This document shows, in pieces, positions 1-8,713 of a stretch of DNA of 64,000 nt; the stretch's first letter is position 1, and each line of letters opens with the position of its first letter. Source of the stretch: JAJRXR01 sp041987545. GTDB lineage: Bacteria; Planctomycetota; Phycisphaerae; Phycisphaerales; UBA1924. Under the pieces are notes generated by a model. That model saw nothing but the letters and a program-made list of their open reading frames with translations. It searched no databases and was not told the origin of the DNA. A program made the translations under genes and the position numbers. The DNA lies in assembly GCA_041987545.1 (NCBI GenBank), contig JBHIWH010000009.1, forward strand, positions 105,263-169,262, given 5' to 3'.

Positions 1-78
1 GTGCAGGACCGATCGGGTGCAGACCTCGCCCACCCCCCAGCAGAGCCCGGCCGCGATCGCGAGCAGAACCGCCTTCAT
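1..78 (-). CDS. DMT/EamA-family membrane transporter, N-terminal end only
   Basis: The reading frame starts at an ATG on the minus strand at 78-76 and runs off the window start. The 26 visible residues form one hydrophobic helix with the GLCWGVGEV pattern typical of the first membrane segment of EamA/drug-metabolite transporters. Its ATG overlaps the TGA of the upstream glycosyltransferase (ATGA), so the two genes are probably translationally coupled. Substrate unknown; the family call rests on one helix. Confidence 0.5.
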   Translation of the reverse strand, partial: MKAVLLAIAAGLCWGVGEVCTRSVLH

Positions 79-1637
79 GGTGACGAGGGTAGGCGATCGG
101 CGGGCGCCGGCCGGTCGGTCCGGCGCGAGTAGCGGCCCGTCCAGGGCGACTCCAGCCTGGTCACGGTCCAGAGGCCGAAGTGCCCCAGCAGGGTGTCGCC
201 CGGTCGGATGCAGTACCCGCCGCGGAGATGCTCGGGGTACGCCGGGTCCTGCATGCGGTAGAGCATGAGGTCGCCGGGCTGGGGCTCGCCACCCAGGGGC
301 GCCTCCTCGGAGCGGGCCAGGCCCGGGTAGACCCCGCGTTCGAGGTAGATGTGGGCGGCGGTGCGGAGCTGGTCCGGCGAGACCCAGAGGGCGGGCCAGT
401 CGTCGGTCGAGCCGCCGGCGTAGTCGTCGAAGTACTCGAGCATGTCGGCGCGGTACCCGGGCGGCGGCGAGTGGATGCGCACGCCGCTGATCTCGAACAG
501 CACGACGAGGACGGCCAGCGCCGGCGCAATCCAGACCGGGATCAGCCGCCCGAGCCGACGGCGTCCGCGGGGCATCACGCGCACGAGAAACCCCGCGCCA
601 AGCAGTGACAGCGCCGGGTACGCGGGCACGACGTACCGCATCGACTTGCCGGCGAGCGTCGAGAGAATCACGATCCAGGCCAGGCCCCACAGGAGCCCCA
701 ACGCGTCGCCCGCCCAGGCGCCCGTGACCGGGCGTCGGCGCCAGACGATGTACACGAGCGCGCCGGTGAGCGTGAGCAGCCAAGGCCAGTACGTCTCGCC
801 CAGCTGCTGGGCGTAGTACCAGAACGGCTCGGGGACGACGATGTCGCCGCCCTGGAAGCGCTGGATCGTCTCGGCGCCGAAGTACGTGTCGAGGAAGGGC
901 TGGGGGGACTGAGCCGGGTAGGCCCGGATCATCTCCAGGTGCCAGGGGACCGCCAGCGCCACGCCGACGACGACGAGCGCGACGAGCCAGGGGATCAGCC
1001 TCGCCCGCCCGGCGGCCCAGAGCCAGGCGGCCAGCAGGGGCACGAGCAGCAACGCCGCCCCGGGCTTGACCATGAGGGCCGCGCCCATCGGGACGCCGGC
1101 GAGGACGATCCACCACGGGCTTCGCGCCCGCCCCCGCCGGGCGCCGGTCGCGTGCGTCACGCCCCACGCGCACAGCAGCACGAACAGCGCCAGGGGCAAA
1201 TCGAGCGAGTACGCGTGCGTGTACCGGAAGACCTCGTGGGTGAGGGCGAAGATGAGGGCCGCGGCCATCGCGACGCGCAGCCGCACGATTCCCCGGAGCA
1301 TCAGAAAGACACCCGTCGCGGTCAGCCCCGCGTACGCGCCCATCGCCAGGCGGACGGCCCAGAGCTCGGGCCCGAACGCCGCGACGAAGGGTGCGACCAT
1401 CCAGAAGGCCATGGGCGGCTTGCGGTGGTACGGGGCGTCACCCAGCATCGGGTGCAGCCAGTCGCCCGACTCGACCATGCCCTGGGTGACGGCGGCGTAG
1501 ACGTGCGAGTCGGTCCGGAAGTCGCCCTGGTTGATGCCGGCGATCGTGATGAGCACGACCACCAACGCCGGGGCGAGCGCAAACCACACGCGCCACAGGC
1601 GGATGGGGACACGGCCATGGCACGGGGTCGGGCGCAC
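75..1637 (-). CDS. ArnT/PMT-like glycosyltransferase, integral membrane (GT39/GT83 type)
   Basis: Predicted lipid-linked-sugar glycosyltransferase of the inner membrane. About 520 residues with many hydrophobic segments. The first periplasmic loop carries the family's acidic pattern (QGDFRTDSHVYAAVTQGM, then the GDAPYHRKPPMAFW region), as in ArnT and PMT_2 proteins that transfer a sugar from a polyprenyl phosphate carrier. A soluble C-terminal part follows the last helices. The reading frame is open further upstream to 1784, but the GTG at 1637 leaves room for a promoter before the divergent mutS and gives a short cytoplasmic lead. A GTG at 1661 is an alternative. The stop overlaps the next gene (ATGA). 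Acceptor and donor cannot be told. Confidence 0.75.
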   Translation of the reverse strand: MRPTPCHGRVPIRLWRVWFALAPALVVVLITIAGINQGDFRTDSHVYAAVTQGMVESGDWLHPMLGDAPYHRKPPMAFWMVAPFVAAFGPELWAVRLAMGAYAGLTATGVFLMLRGIVRLRVAMAAALIFALTHEVFRYTHAYSLDLPLALFVLLCAWGVTHATGARRGRARSPWWIVLAGVPMGAALMVKPGAALLLVPLLAAWLWAAGRARLIPWLVALVVVGVALAVPWHLEMIRAYPAQSPQPFLDTYFGAETIQRFQGGDIVVPEPFWYYAQQLGETYWPWLLTLTGALVYIVWRRRPVTGAWAGDALGLLWGLAWIVILSTLAGKSMRYVVPAYPALSLLGAGFLVRVMPRGRRRLGRLIPVWIAPALAVLVVLFEISGVRIHSPPPGYRADMLEYFDDYAGGSTDDWPALWVSPDQLRTAAHIYLERGVYPGLARSEEAPLGGEPQPGDLMLYRMQDPAYPEHLRGGYCIRPGDTLLGHFGLWTVTRLESPWTGRYSRRTDRPAPADRLPSSP

Positions 1638-1731
1638 GGGGCGTGAGTCTAGGGAAACCACGGACGCGCGCCGGTGTGGAGACGGTGTCGAGAGACGGGC
1701 GACGGCGGGCCCGAGGCTATCCTCTCCCCCC

Positions 1732-4485
1732 GTGCCCAAGGACCCGTGGGACACCCCGGCGATGCGCCAGTTCCGGCGCTTCAAGGAGCAGCACCCCGAG
1801 TGCGTGCTGTTCTTCCGGATGGGCGACTTCTACGAGATGTTCGGCGAGGACGCCGAGCGGCTCGCGCCGGCGCTGGGGCTCCGCCTGTCCAACCGCGGCA
1901 GCCCGATCCCTATGGCGGGCGTCCCCCACCACCAGCTGGACACGTACCTGCGCAAGGCCATCGCCCAGGGCTTCCGCGTCGCGGTCTGCGACCAGGTGCA
2001 GGACCCGAAGGAGGCCAAGGGCGTCGTCGAGCGCGCGGTCACCCAGGTCGTCACCCCCGGGACGCTCGTGGACGAGAGCCTGCTCTCGGGCGAGCAGGTC
2101 GCGTCGCTGGCGGCGGTGGCGTTCGTGGACGACGAGACGGCCGCGTGCGCGATCGCGGAGCTGTCCACGGGCGAACTCGTGCTGGCCGACGGCTCGCCCG
2201 AGGCGGTGCTCGACGAGCTGGCGCAACGCTCCGTGCGCGAGGTGCTGTACGCCGAGACGGCCGACGGGAAGACCCCGGCGCGAGTCCGCAATCTGGTCGA
2301 GGCGCTGGGCGCGCACGCGACGGCGCGGGCGGCGTGGCACTTCCGGCACGCCGAGGCGATGGAGGCGGTCCGCGAGCAGTACCGCGTCGCCGGCGTCGAG
2401 GGCTTCGGGCTGGCCGAGGACGACCCGGCGATCGGCGCCCTGGGCGCCGCGGTCCGGTACCTGCGGGAGACGCAGGGCGTCGGGCGCGAGGCGAGCGACG
2501 CGGCCTCGGGCGGCGAGTTCCAGCGGCAGGCGGTGACGCTGGCGCACCTGCGCCCGCCGCGGCGCGAGGAGCACGAGCGCTTCTGCGCGTTGGACGCCAC
2601 GAGCCTGCGGGCCCTCGAGATCGAGCGGACGATCCGGTCGGGCTCGGTCGCCGGGTCGCTGCTGGGCGTGTTCCTGGAGAGCCCGACGGGGACGCGGTGC
2701 GTCCTGCGGACGCCCATGGGCCGGCGGCTGATCCGCGAGTGGCTGTGCCGCCCGCTGGCGCGGGCCGAGGACGTGCGGGCCCGGCAGGACGCCGTGGCCG
2801 CGTTGGTCGAGGACCGGACCGCGGCGGGCGCGCTGGCGAACCTGCTCTCCGGCGTGCAGGACGTGGCGCGGATCGCCGGGCGCCTGGCGCTCGGGCGCCT
2901 GACGCCGCGGGACCTGGTCTGCCTGGGCGGGGCGATCGAGCGGCTGCCGGCGCTGGTGGACACGGTCTCGAACACGCCGGCGCTCCGGGCTCTGCACGAG
3001 AGGCTGGCCTCGGCGCGGGCGTCGGTCTCGGGGCTGGGCGACTCGATCCTGCGCTCGTGCGTCGAGGACCCTCCCGGGCACCTGCGCGAGGGCGGGCTGA
3101 TCCGCGATGGCGTGGACGACGAGCTGGACGAGGCGCGCTCGCTGCAGCGGGACGCCGGGCAGTGGCTGGCCGATTACCAGTCGCGGCTGATCGCCGAGCA
3201 CGACCTGCCGTCGCTGAAGGTCGGGTACAACAAGGTCTTCGGGTACTACATCGAGCTGCCGGCGGCCCAGGCCAGGCGCGCGCCCGTGGCGCTGACGCGC
3301 AAGCAGACGCTGAAGAACGCCGAGCGGTTCGTCACGCCCGAGCTCCGGGAGTTCGAGCACCGGGTGACGACGGCCGACGCGCGGGCCGTCGCGCGGGAGC
3401 GAGAGCTATTCGACGAGCTCGTGCGGCGGGCGTCGGCGCTCGTGGGCGAGCTGCAGGCGTACGCCGACGCGCTGGCCGAGCTGGACGCGCTGCTGGGCCT
3501 GGCCGACAAGGCCCGGGCGCGGGGGTGGGTGCGGCCCGAGGTCGTGGACGAGAGCGTCCTGTCGATCCACGGCGGGCGGCACCCGGTGCTCGACGAGCTG
3601 CTCGAGGGCCGGTTCGTGCCCAACGACTGCGAGCTGGGCGTCGGCGACGCCGAGGCGCGGCTGGCGCTGATCACCGGGCCCAACATGGCCGGCAAGAGCA
3701 CGTACATCCGGCAGACGGCGCTGCTGGTCGTGCTGGCCTCGATCGGGAGTTTCGTGCCCGCGGACCGGGCGAGCGTGGGCGTGTGCGACCGGGTGTTCAC
3801 CCGCGTCGGCGCCGACGACGCGCTGCACCGGGGCCAGTCCACGTTCATGGTCGAGATGACGGAGACGGCTGCGATCCTGAACAACGCCGGTGAGCGTTCG
3901 CTGGTCATCCTCGACGAGATCGGGCGGGGGACGAGCACGCTGGACGGGCTGAGCCTGGCGTGGGCGATCGCCGAGCGGCTGGCGGGAGAGGGGGCGGGCG
4001 AGGACGGATCGACGGGCCCCAGGACACTCTTCGCGACGCACTACCACGAGATCACGGACCTGGAGGACCAGCTCCCGGGGCGGGTGCGGAACCTGCAGGT
4101 CGCGGTCCGGGAGTGGACGGCGCCCGACGAGCAGGACCCCGAGGGCCGCGCCGAGATCATCTTCCTGCACCGGATCCTGCCCGGGCGTGCCGACCAGTCG
4201 TACGGCGTGCACGTCGCGGCGCTGGCCGGGATCCCGCCGTCGGTGACGGCCCGCGCGCGAGAGATCCTCGAGTCACTCTCCGTGCAGCACGCGGGCGGGC
4301 TTGACGCGGGCCGGGCGGCGGCGACCCCGGATCGGCCCGGCGCCGAGGCGCAGCTCGGCCTGTTCGCGCCGTCGCACCCGGTCGTGGACCGCCTCCGCGA
4401 GATCAAGCTCGACGGGCTCTCGCCCCTGCAGGCGTTCGACCAGCTCCGGGCGCTGCAGTCCGAGGCGGGGCCTGAGCGGGACTGA
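1732..4485 (+). CDS. mutS: DNA mismatch repair protein MutS
   Basis: Mismatch-recognition ATPase of methyl-independent or methyl-directed mismatch repair. At about 917 residues it has the usual MutS length. The N-terminal mismatch-binding domain has the MGDFYEMF motif (Phe-Tyr-Glu inserted at the mismatch) near residue 30. A connector and lever/clamp region follow. The ATPase domain has the P-loop ITGPNMAGKST, the QSTFMVEM segment, the Walker B LVILDEIGRGTST and the FATHYHEI switch. The start was taken as GTG 1732, just before the conserved KDPWDTPAMRQF start; the longer open frame upstream overlaps the divergent glycosyltransferase. A C-terminal beta-clamp-like QLGLF peptide is visible near residue 870. 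Confidence 0.97.
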   Translation: MPKDPWDTPAMRQFRRFKEQHPECVLFFRMGDFYEMFGEDAERLAPALGLRLSNRGSPIPMAGVPHHQLDTYLRKAIAQGFRVAVCDQVQDPKEAKGVVERAVTQVVTPGTLVDESLLSGEQVASLAAVAFVDDETAACAIAELSTGELVLADGSPEAVLDELAQRSVREVLYAETADGKTPARVRNLVEALGAHATARAAWHFRHAEAMEAVREQYRVAGVEGFGLAEDDPAIGALGAAVRYLRETQGVGREASDAASGGEFQRQAVTLAHLRPPRREEHERFCALDATSLRALEIERTIRSGSVAGSLLGVFLESPTGTRCVLRTPMGRRLIREWLCRPLARAEDVRARQDAVAALVEDRTAAGALANLLSGVQDVARIAGRLALGRLTPRDLVCLGGAIERLPALVDTVSNTPALRALHERLASARASVSGLGDSILRSCVEDPPGHLREGGLIRDGVDDELDEARSLQRDAGQWLADYQSRLIAEHDLPSLKVGYNKVFGYYIELPAAQARRAPVALTRKQTLKNAERFVTPELREFEHRVTTADARAVARERELFDELVRRASALVGELQAYADALAELDALLGLADKARARGWVRPEVVDESVLSIHGGRHPVLDELLEGRFVPNDCELGVGDAEARLALITGPNMAGKSTYIRQTALLVVLASIGSFVPADRASVGVCDRVFTRVGADDALHRGQSTFMVEMTETAAILNNAGERSLVILDEIGRGTSTLDGLSLAWAIAERLAGEGAGEDGSTGPRTLFATHYHEITDLEDQLPGRVRNLQVAVREWTAPDEQDPEGRAEIIFLHRILPGRADQSYGVHVAALAGIPPSVTARAREILESLSVQHAGGLDAGRAAATPDRPGAEAQLGLFAPSHPVVDRLREIKLDGLSPLQAFDQLRALQSEAGPERD

Positions 4486-4500
4486 CTCCCGAGCTCCGGC

Positions 4501-5478
4501 TCAGTCCTCGGCGTCGGCCGACTTGTCCAGGGGTTCGCCCTTGGGCACGTAGACCAGGTCGTACCGGGGCTCCCACTCCTGGGACTCGTCGTTCCAGCGC
4601 GTCCCGGTCTGGCGGACGCGCCCCTCGGCGATCGGGCGGACGAACATCCGCACGCGGCTCGCGGGCCCCTGCCCGCCGACGCGCTCGCCCTCGAACAGGA
4701 TGCCGTTCTCGTGCCGGCGCCCGACGAACTCGACGAGCCCGCCCGCGTCGGACCAGACCTGCTTCCAGACGCCCTCGCGGGGGTCGTAGTAGTTGAAGCT
4801 CTCGCCCGTGTTGCCCTGGCTGTCGGTCCACTGCTCGAGGATGAACCGGTCCTGGTTGCGGAGGCTGAGCCTGTTCGTGCCCGCGCGGCCGCCGTTGCTG
4901 GCGCCGTACACGTCCCACTCGCCCACCCAGAAGTGCAGCAGGGTGTTGATCGGGCCCGCACGCATCTTGCCGAGGGCGGCCTCGAACCGCTCGTCGTTGC
5001 GGATGGACCTGAGGTCCGAGTCGTTCTTGGCGACCTCGGCGCTGACGAAGCCCGCGGCGATCGCCCGGTCGAGGGCGGAGAACGCCTCATCGGTGTGCCC
5101 GAGCAGCGCGTGCGCGCACGCCAGGTTGTACAGCGCCGTCGGCGCGCTCTGGCGGAAGCCGGCCGCCTTCTCGTGCAGCCCGATCGCGCGCTTGTAGTCG
5201 CCCGAGGCATGGACCGCGTAGGCCAGCTGGAACCAGGCGCCCGCGTGCTGCGGCTGCTGCTCGACCACTTTCTCGAAGCTGGCGATCGCGTCCTTCCACC
5301 GCTGCTCGCCCGCGGCCTGCTGGCCCCGCTGGAACTCCTGGGCGACCGGGTCGTCCTGCATCGCCGTCCTGGGCGCCTCGGGCTCCTGGAGCAGGCCGGC
5401 GACGAACACGCCGAGGCAGGCGAGCAGGCCGATGACGGCCGAGACTCGGACGAGGACGCCGGTCGGGTTCCGCTGCAT
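4501..5478 (-). CDS. Secreted TPR protein with C-terminal DUF1579-like (lipocalin-like) domain
   Basis: About 325 residues. One N-terminal hydrophobic segment (VIGLLACLGVFVAGLL) acts as signal or anchor. TPR repeats (FQRGQQAAGEQRWKDAIASF and the following GAWFQLAYAVHASGDYKRAI unit) cover about residues 45-180, with an alpha region where a further repeat counts data as in TPR-end proteins. The C-terminal 150 residues (HFWVGEWDVYG start, alternating strands) resemble DUF1579, a lipocalin-like fold of unknown role. ATG 5478 was chosen over an earlier open frame because AGGAG sits 7 bases upstream. It faces away from the next lipoprotein across a 269-bp spacer. Function unknown. Confidence 0.75.
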   Translation of the reverse strand: MQRNPTGVLVRVSAVIGLLACLGVFVAGLLQEPEAPRTAMQDDPVAQEFQRGQQAAGEQRWKDAIASFEKVVEQQPQHAGAWFQLAYAVHASGDYKRAIGLHEKAAGFRQSAPTALYNLACAHALLGHTDEAFSALDRAIAAGFVSAEVAKNDSDLRSIRNDERFEAALGKMRAGPINTLLHFWVGEWDVYGASNGGRAGTNRLSLRNQDRFILEQWTDSQGNTGESFNYYDPREGVWKQVWSDAGGLVEFVGRRHENGILFEGERVGGQGPASRVRMFVRPIAEGRVRQTGTRWNDESQEWEPRYDLVYVPKGEPLDKSADAED

Positions 5479-5747
5479 GTCTGTCTCCTGGGCAGGGGGT
5501 CTGTCCGGGCCGGGGGTCTGGTTCAGGCCGGGAGCCGGGGGCCCGGTCCGCACGGGGGGCCAGGGCGGATGCGTGGGTTGTACCGCCAGGCCCCCGCCCG
5601 GGTTGGGGCGGCGGCCGCTTCCCGAGGGCGTTCTCGGACAGGCAGGATCGTCGTAACCCATTGTTCCGGAACAGCTTCCCGTGTCGGTCGGCCGGCCGCC
5701 GACCGCGGATGTCCGGGGGAACCAGGGTATCCGACGCTCAGTCAACC

Positions 5748-6554
5748 ATGCGATACGCCACCCCCACCGCCGCCTGCCTGCTCTCCATCGCCCTCGCCGC
5801 CGGCTGCGCCTCGAGCCAGCGGGACGTCGCCCGGGAGGGGGGCGTCTCGGCGCCCTCGGCCCACACGCAGCAGGACCATTCCGCGACGGCCTCGTCGCTG
5901 TTCAAGACGATCGAGCTGAGCGAGGCCGAGAAGAGCCACGCCAGGTCGAGCCTGGGCTTCGAGTTCCCGGTGTACGAGACGCCGGCGTCGGCGCTGTCGT
6001 GGGACGAGGTCGCGGCCGAGCTGCTGGCGATGCGCGCCCCGGCCCTGGCCCAGTACCGCCGATCGGCGCCCGAGTCGCAGCGCGACCCGGTCGTCCACGA
6101 CTACGTGATGGCGGTCGATCGGGCGCACACGGAGCGGCTGAAGCAGATCGTGGCGGCCAAGGGCTGGCCGGGCCCGGAGCAGGTCGGCGCGCGGGCCGCG
6201 TCGGCGGCGATCCTGACCGCCCAGTACGCCGGCCACGACCCGGACTTCCTCCAGGACGCGATCGGGCACATGACGCCCATGGTCAAGGCGGGCGTGCTGC
6301 ACGGCGGGTACGTCGCGGTGCTCACCGACCGCCTCCGCGTCTACCGCGGTCAGCCCCAGCTCTACGGCACGCAGATGCGCGTCTCGCCCGACGCGTACAA
6401 CCTCCCGATCATCCTGCCGGCGACGCCGATCGAGGACCCCCAGAACCTGGACGCGCGGCGCGCGTCCATGGGCCTGCCGCCGCACACGTCCTTCAAGACC
6501 GAGATCGCCGAGTCGTTCTCGGGCGCGAGCACGGCGAGCGCGAAGTCTGACTGA
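5748..6554 (+). CDS. Lipoprotein with DUF6624-like domain
   Basis: About 268 residues. A signal peptide ends in the lipobox LAAGC, so the mature protein should be lipid-anchored at the Cys. The C-terminal half (WPGPEQVGARAASAAILTAQ, then MTPMVKAGVLHGGYVAVLTD, then RVYRGQPQLYGTQ, and RRASMGLPP at the end) follows the pattern of the DUF6624 family, whose biochemical role is not known to me. The start is the ATG next to the hydrophobic signal; no strong ribosome site is seen. A clear rho-independent terminator follows at 6599-6631. Confidence 0.75.
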   Translation: MRYATPTAACLLSIALAAGCASSQRDVAREGGVSAPSAHTQQDHSATASSLFKTIELSEAEKSHARSSLGFEFPVYETPASALSWDEVAAELLAMRAPALAQYRRSAPESQRDPVVHDYVMAVDRAHTERLKQIVAAKGWPGPEQVGARAASAAILTAQYAGHDPDFLQDAIGHMTPMVKAGVLHGGYVAVLTDRLRVYRGQPQLYGTQMRVSPDAYNLPIILPATPIEDPQNLDARRASMGLPPHTSFKTEIAESFSGASTASAKSD

Positions 6555-6598
6555 GGCCTGGCCGCCGAGACCGGGGCCGGCGCTCACGGAGCGACGCG

Positions 6599-6631
6599 GG
6601 GTGGGCCGATCGGCCCGCCCTGTTTCTTTTT
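6599..6631 (+). terminator. Rho-independent terminator
   Basis: A 9-bp stem (GGGTGGGCC with GGCCCGCCC, one T-G wobble), a GATC loop and the T-rich tail TGTTTCTTTTT. It closes the DUF6624 lipoprotein gene and separates it from the thioredoxin-like gene. Confidence 0.85.
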
Positions 6632-6682
6632 GCCGAGGCGCCGCTAGCATCCCCGGCGCGACCGCGCGGGGAGGCGAGACGG

Positions 6683-7255
6683 ATGATCGAGACCGAGCTG
6701 CTGGCCGCCAAGTTCGACCTGGGCCTGCCCTACGAGCGATACGTCGCGACGGCCAAGCCGGAGCACAAGGACAACTGGCTCTCGTTCCAGGAGCGGGCCG
6801 CCCTGACCGGGGCCCAGCGGGCGCTGGTCGCCGCGTTCATCCGCCCGATCAACGCCCTGGCGGTCTCTGGCACGTGGTGCGGCGATTGCGTGCAGCAGCT
6901 GCCGTTCCTGAAGTTCATCGAGGAGGCCAACCCGGCGGTGGTCCGCTGCCGCTTCGTGGACCGGGACGAGCACCGCGACCTGGCCGACCGGCTGTTCATC
7001 TGCGACGGCGTCCGCGTGCCGGTGGTGATCCTGATGAACGAGGAGATGGACTTCCTGGCGGCCGTCGGTGATCGGACTTTGGCGCGGTACCGGGCGCTGG
7101 CTTCGCGGCAGCTCGGCGGGGCCTGCCCCCTGCCCGGGGCGCCCCTGCCCGACGACGAGGTCGCCGCCACGCGGCAGGACTGGGTGGACCAGTTCGAGCG
7201 GGCCCATCTGATGTGCCGCCTGAGCACGAAGCTGCGCGCGAAGCACGGCGACTGA
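6683..7255 (+). CDS. Thioredoxin-fold protein with WCGDC active site
   Basis: 190-residue cytoplasmic protein without a signal peptide. WCGDC at residues 65-69 is a redox CXXC after a beta strand, and VRVPVVIL has the cis-proline of the thioredoxin fold. It matches the thioredoxin-family proteins that carry a long N-terminal helix region (residues 1-55) and a C-terminal helical tail. It may reduce or isomerise thiols in the cytoplasm; the partner is unknown. ATG 6683 follows GAGGCGAGACGG. Confidence 0.85.
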   Translation: MIETELLAAKFDLGLPYERYVATAKPEHKDNWLSFQERAALTGAQRALVAAFIRPINALAVSGTWCGDCVQQLPFLKFIEEANPAVVRCRFVDRDEHRDLADRLFICDGVRVPVVILMNEEMDFLAAVGDRTLARYRALASRQLGGACPLPGAPLPDDEVAATRQDWVDQFERAHLMCRLSTKLRAKHGD

Positions 7256-7424
7256 GGCGCCGAGGGCCCCCGGGGCGTGAAGCTGGGCAAGGCTTGGCGC
7301 GTGCGCGGCTGGCGCGGCGTCGAAGGTCTGCTCCGAAACCGCCAGTCGTGGCGGCGGCGCCGCCTGCGCGTCATGTTCTGCTCCGAGGCCCCCGCACGCC
7401 GAGCGCGGGCTCAGGAGAGACACG

Positions 7425-8156
7425 ATGAGACGGACAGCCCTGCCCGTGATCGCAGCGACGGCCCTGGCGACGCTCGCCGGCCCCGCACTCGCCCAGCCAC
7501 TGCTCCCGCTCGAGCCCGGGGGCTTCACGCTCCCGGCGCCGCGGACCGGGGGCGCGCCCCGGGACGCGTCGAGCGAGCTGTTTGGCGCGGCGATCACGAT
7601 CCACTCGGCGGGCGGCTACGACTTCCTCGACTCGGCGCCCGACGTGCACATCTTCGGGGGCACCGCGTTCGTCGGGCTCAACTCGACCGAGCCGTGGCGT
7701 TCCATGCACGTGACCACGTCCCAGGCCCAGGTCGCGCCGCACACGTTCGAGTTCGTCATCGAGTGGGGCATGGACGACGGGGGCGCCCTCATTTCCGCCG
7801 GCTCGCTGCTGGGCGGCAACCCGATCACCGGGCTCGGGTTCCACGTCGGCGAGGGCGCCGCCCCGGGGCACCTGATCCAGTGGGAAGACAGCGCCGGCTT
7901 CACGATCGTCGGCACGAGCTTCAAGCTCTTCGATCTGTCGGGCGAGGATCTGCTCGGCGGGACGGGCGAGTTCATCGCCAGCATCAACGGCGGGGCGGGG
8001 CTCTCGGGCCAGGGCTTCGCCGGGGGCCAGGACGTATCGCAGTTCGGCGCCGCCCGGGCGGTGGCGACGATCTCGGTCCGCGAGGCGCCCGCGCCCTCGG
8101 GCCTGGGCGTGCTCGCCTTCGGCGGCGCGGTGCTGGCCAGGCGTCGGCGCCGCTGA
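7425..8156 (+). CDS. Secreted protein with PEP-CTERM-like sorting tail
   Basis: 243 residues. A signal peptide ends near ALAQP (residues 1-23). The body is rich in Gly, Ser and beta-strand-like stretches with no known domain that I can name. The C-terminus has the layout of PEP-CTERM tails: a Pro-containing motif (EAPAPSG), a short hydrophobic helix (LGVLAFGGAVLA) and a run of arginines. Such tails direct export and removal by an exosortase. AGGAG precedes the ATG by 7 bases. Function of the exported domain is unknown. Confidence 0.75.
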   Translation: MRRTALPVIAATALATLAGPALAQPLLPLEPGGFTLPAPRTGGAPRDASSELFGAAITIHSAGGYDFLDSAPDVHIFGGTAFVGLNSTEPWRSMHVTTSQAQVAPHTFEFVIEWGMDDGGALISAGSLLGGNPITGLGFHVGEGAAPGHLIQWEDSAGFTIVGTSFKLFDLSGEDLLGGTGEFIASINGGAGLSGQGFAGGQDVSQFGAARAVATISVREAPAPSGLGVLAFGGAVLARRRRR

Positions 8157-8168
8157 CCCGAGCCGGAT

Positions 8169-8711
8169 CTACCGCAGAGCGCGGTCCCCACGGGCCTTCC
8201 GGGCCTCGTTCACCACGACCAGCGCCGGCGGGTGCGCCCCGACGAGCTTGACCAGCTGGCTCGCCGTGCACGCCAGCCGCGTCGAAGCCCACTTCGGATC
8301 CCACGAGCAGGCCGCCAGCACGTCCATCGCCTCGGCGAGCATCGCCGGGTAGTCCGCGTGGCGTGTGTTGAGCGCGATCTTGCCGCCGCGGACGCGGGAG
8401 CGCCACAGGTCAGACCGGATCTCGCCCTCGGGCACAAGCACGCGTTGCTCGGTCGCCAGGGCCAGGCGGAGGCGGCGCAACGCGACCTTCCGGTTGACCT
8501 CCGGGCTGCGGCGCTCGCCGGCGTGGGCGGTGATGCCCGTCGGCTCGTGGGTGAGCTGGACGAGGGTCTGGACCTTGTTGCGGTGCTGGCCGCCGGGGCC
8601 CGAGCCGCGCCCGCGGGTCATCGCGCACTGCTTGAGCAGTTCGTCCTCGGGCAGCGCGGCCGGGTGCGTCGGGCGGGGGACGCTGGGCTGGTCGAGGAAC
8701 GGGTCGGGCAT
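8169..8711 (-). CDS. Peptide chain release factor-like protein (GGQ domain)
   Basis: About 180 residues, far shorter than RF1/RF2 (about 360). It holds the peptidyl-tRNA hydrolysis domain with GSGPGGQHRNKV (GGQ at residues 40-42) but no codon-recognition domain. ArfB/YaeJ-type proteins, which rescue stalled ribosomes, have this reduced layout but also a basic C-terminal tail that enters the empty mRNA channel; the tail here (RKARGDRALR) is short but basic. ATG 8711 is preferred to GTG 8720, which lies within the tsaD stop. It sits directly behind tsaD, almost overlapping, suggesting one transcript. Confidence 0.8.
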   Translation of the reverse strand: MPDPFLDQPSVPRPTHPAALPEDELLKQCAMTRGRGSGPGGQHRNKVQTLVQLTHEPTGITAHAGERRSPEVNRKVALRRLRLALATEQRVLVPEGEIRSDLWRSRVRGGKIALNTRHADYPAMLAEAMDVLAACSWDPKWASTRLACTASQLVKLVGAHPPALVVVNEARKARGDRALR

Positions 8712-8713
8712 CT

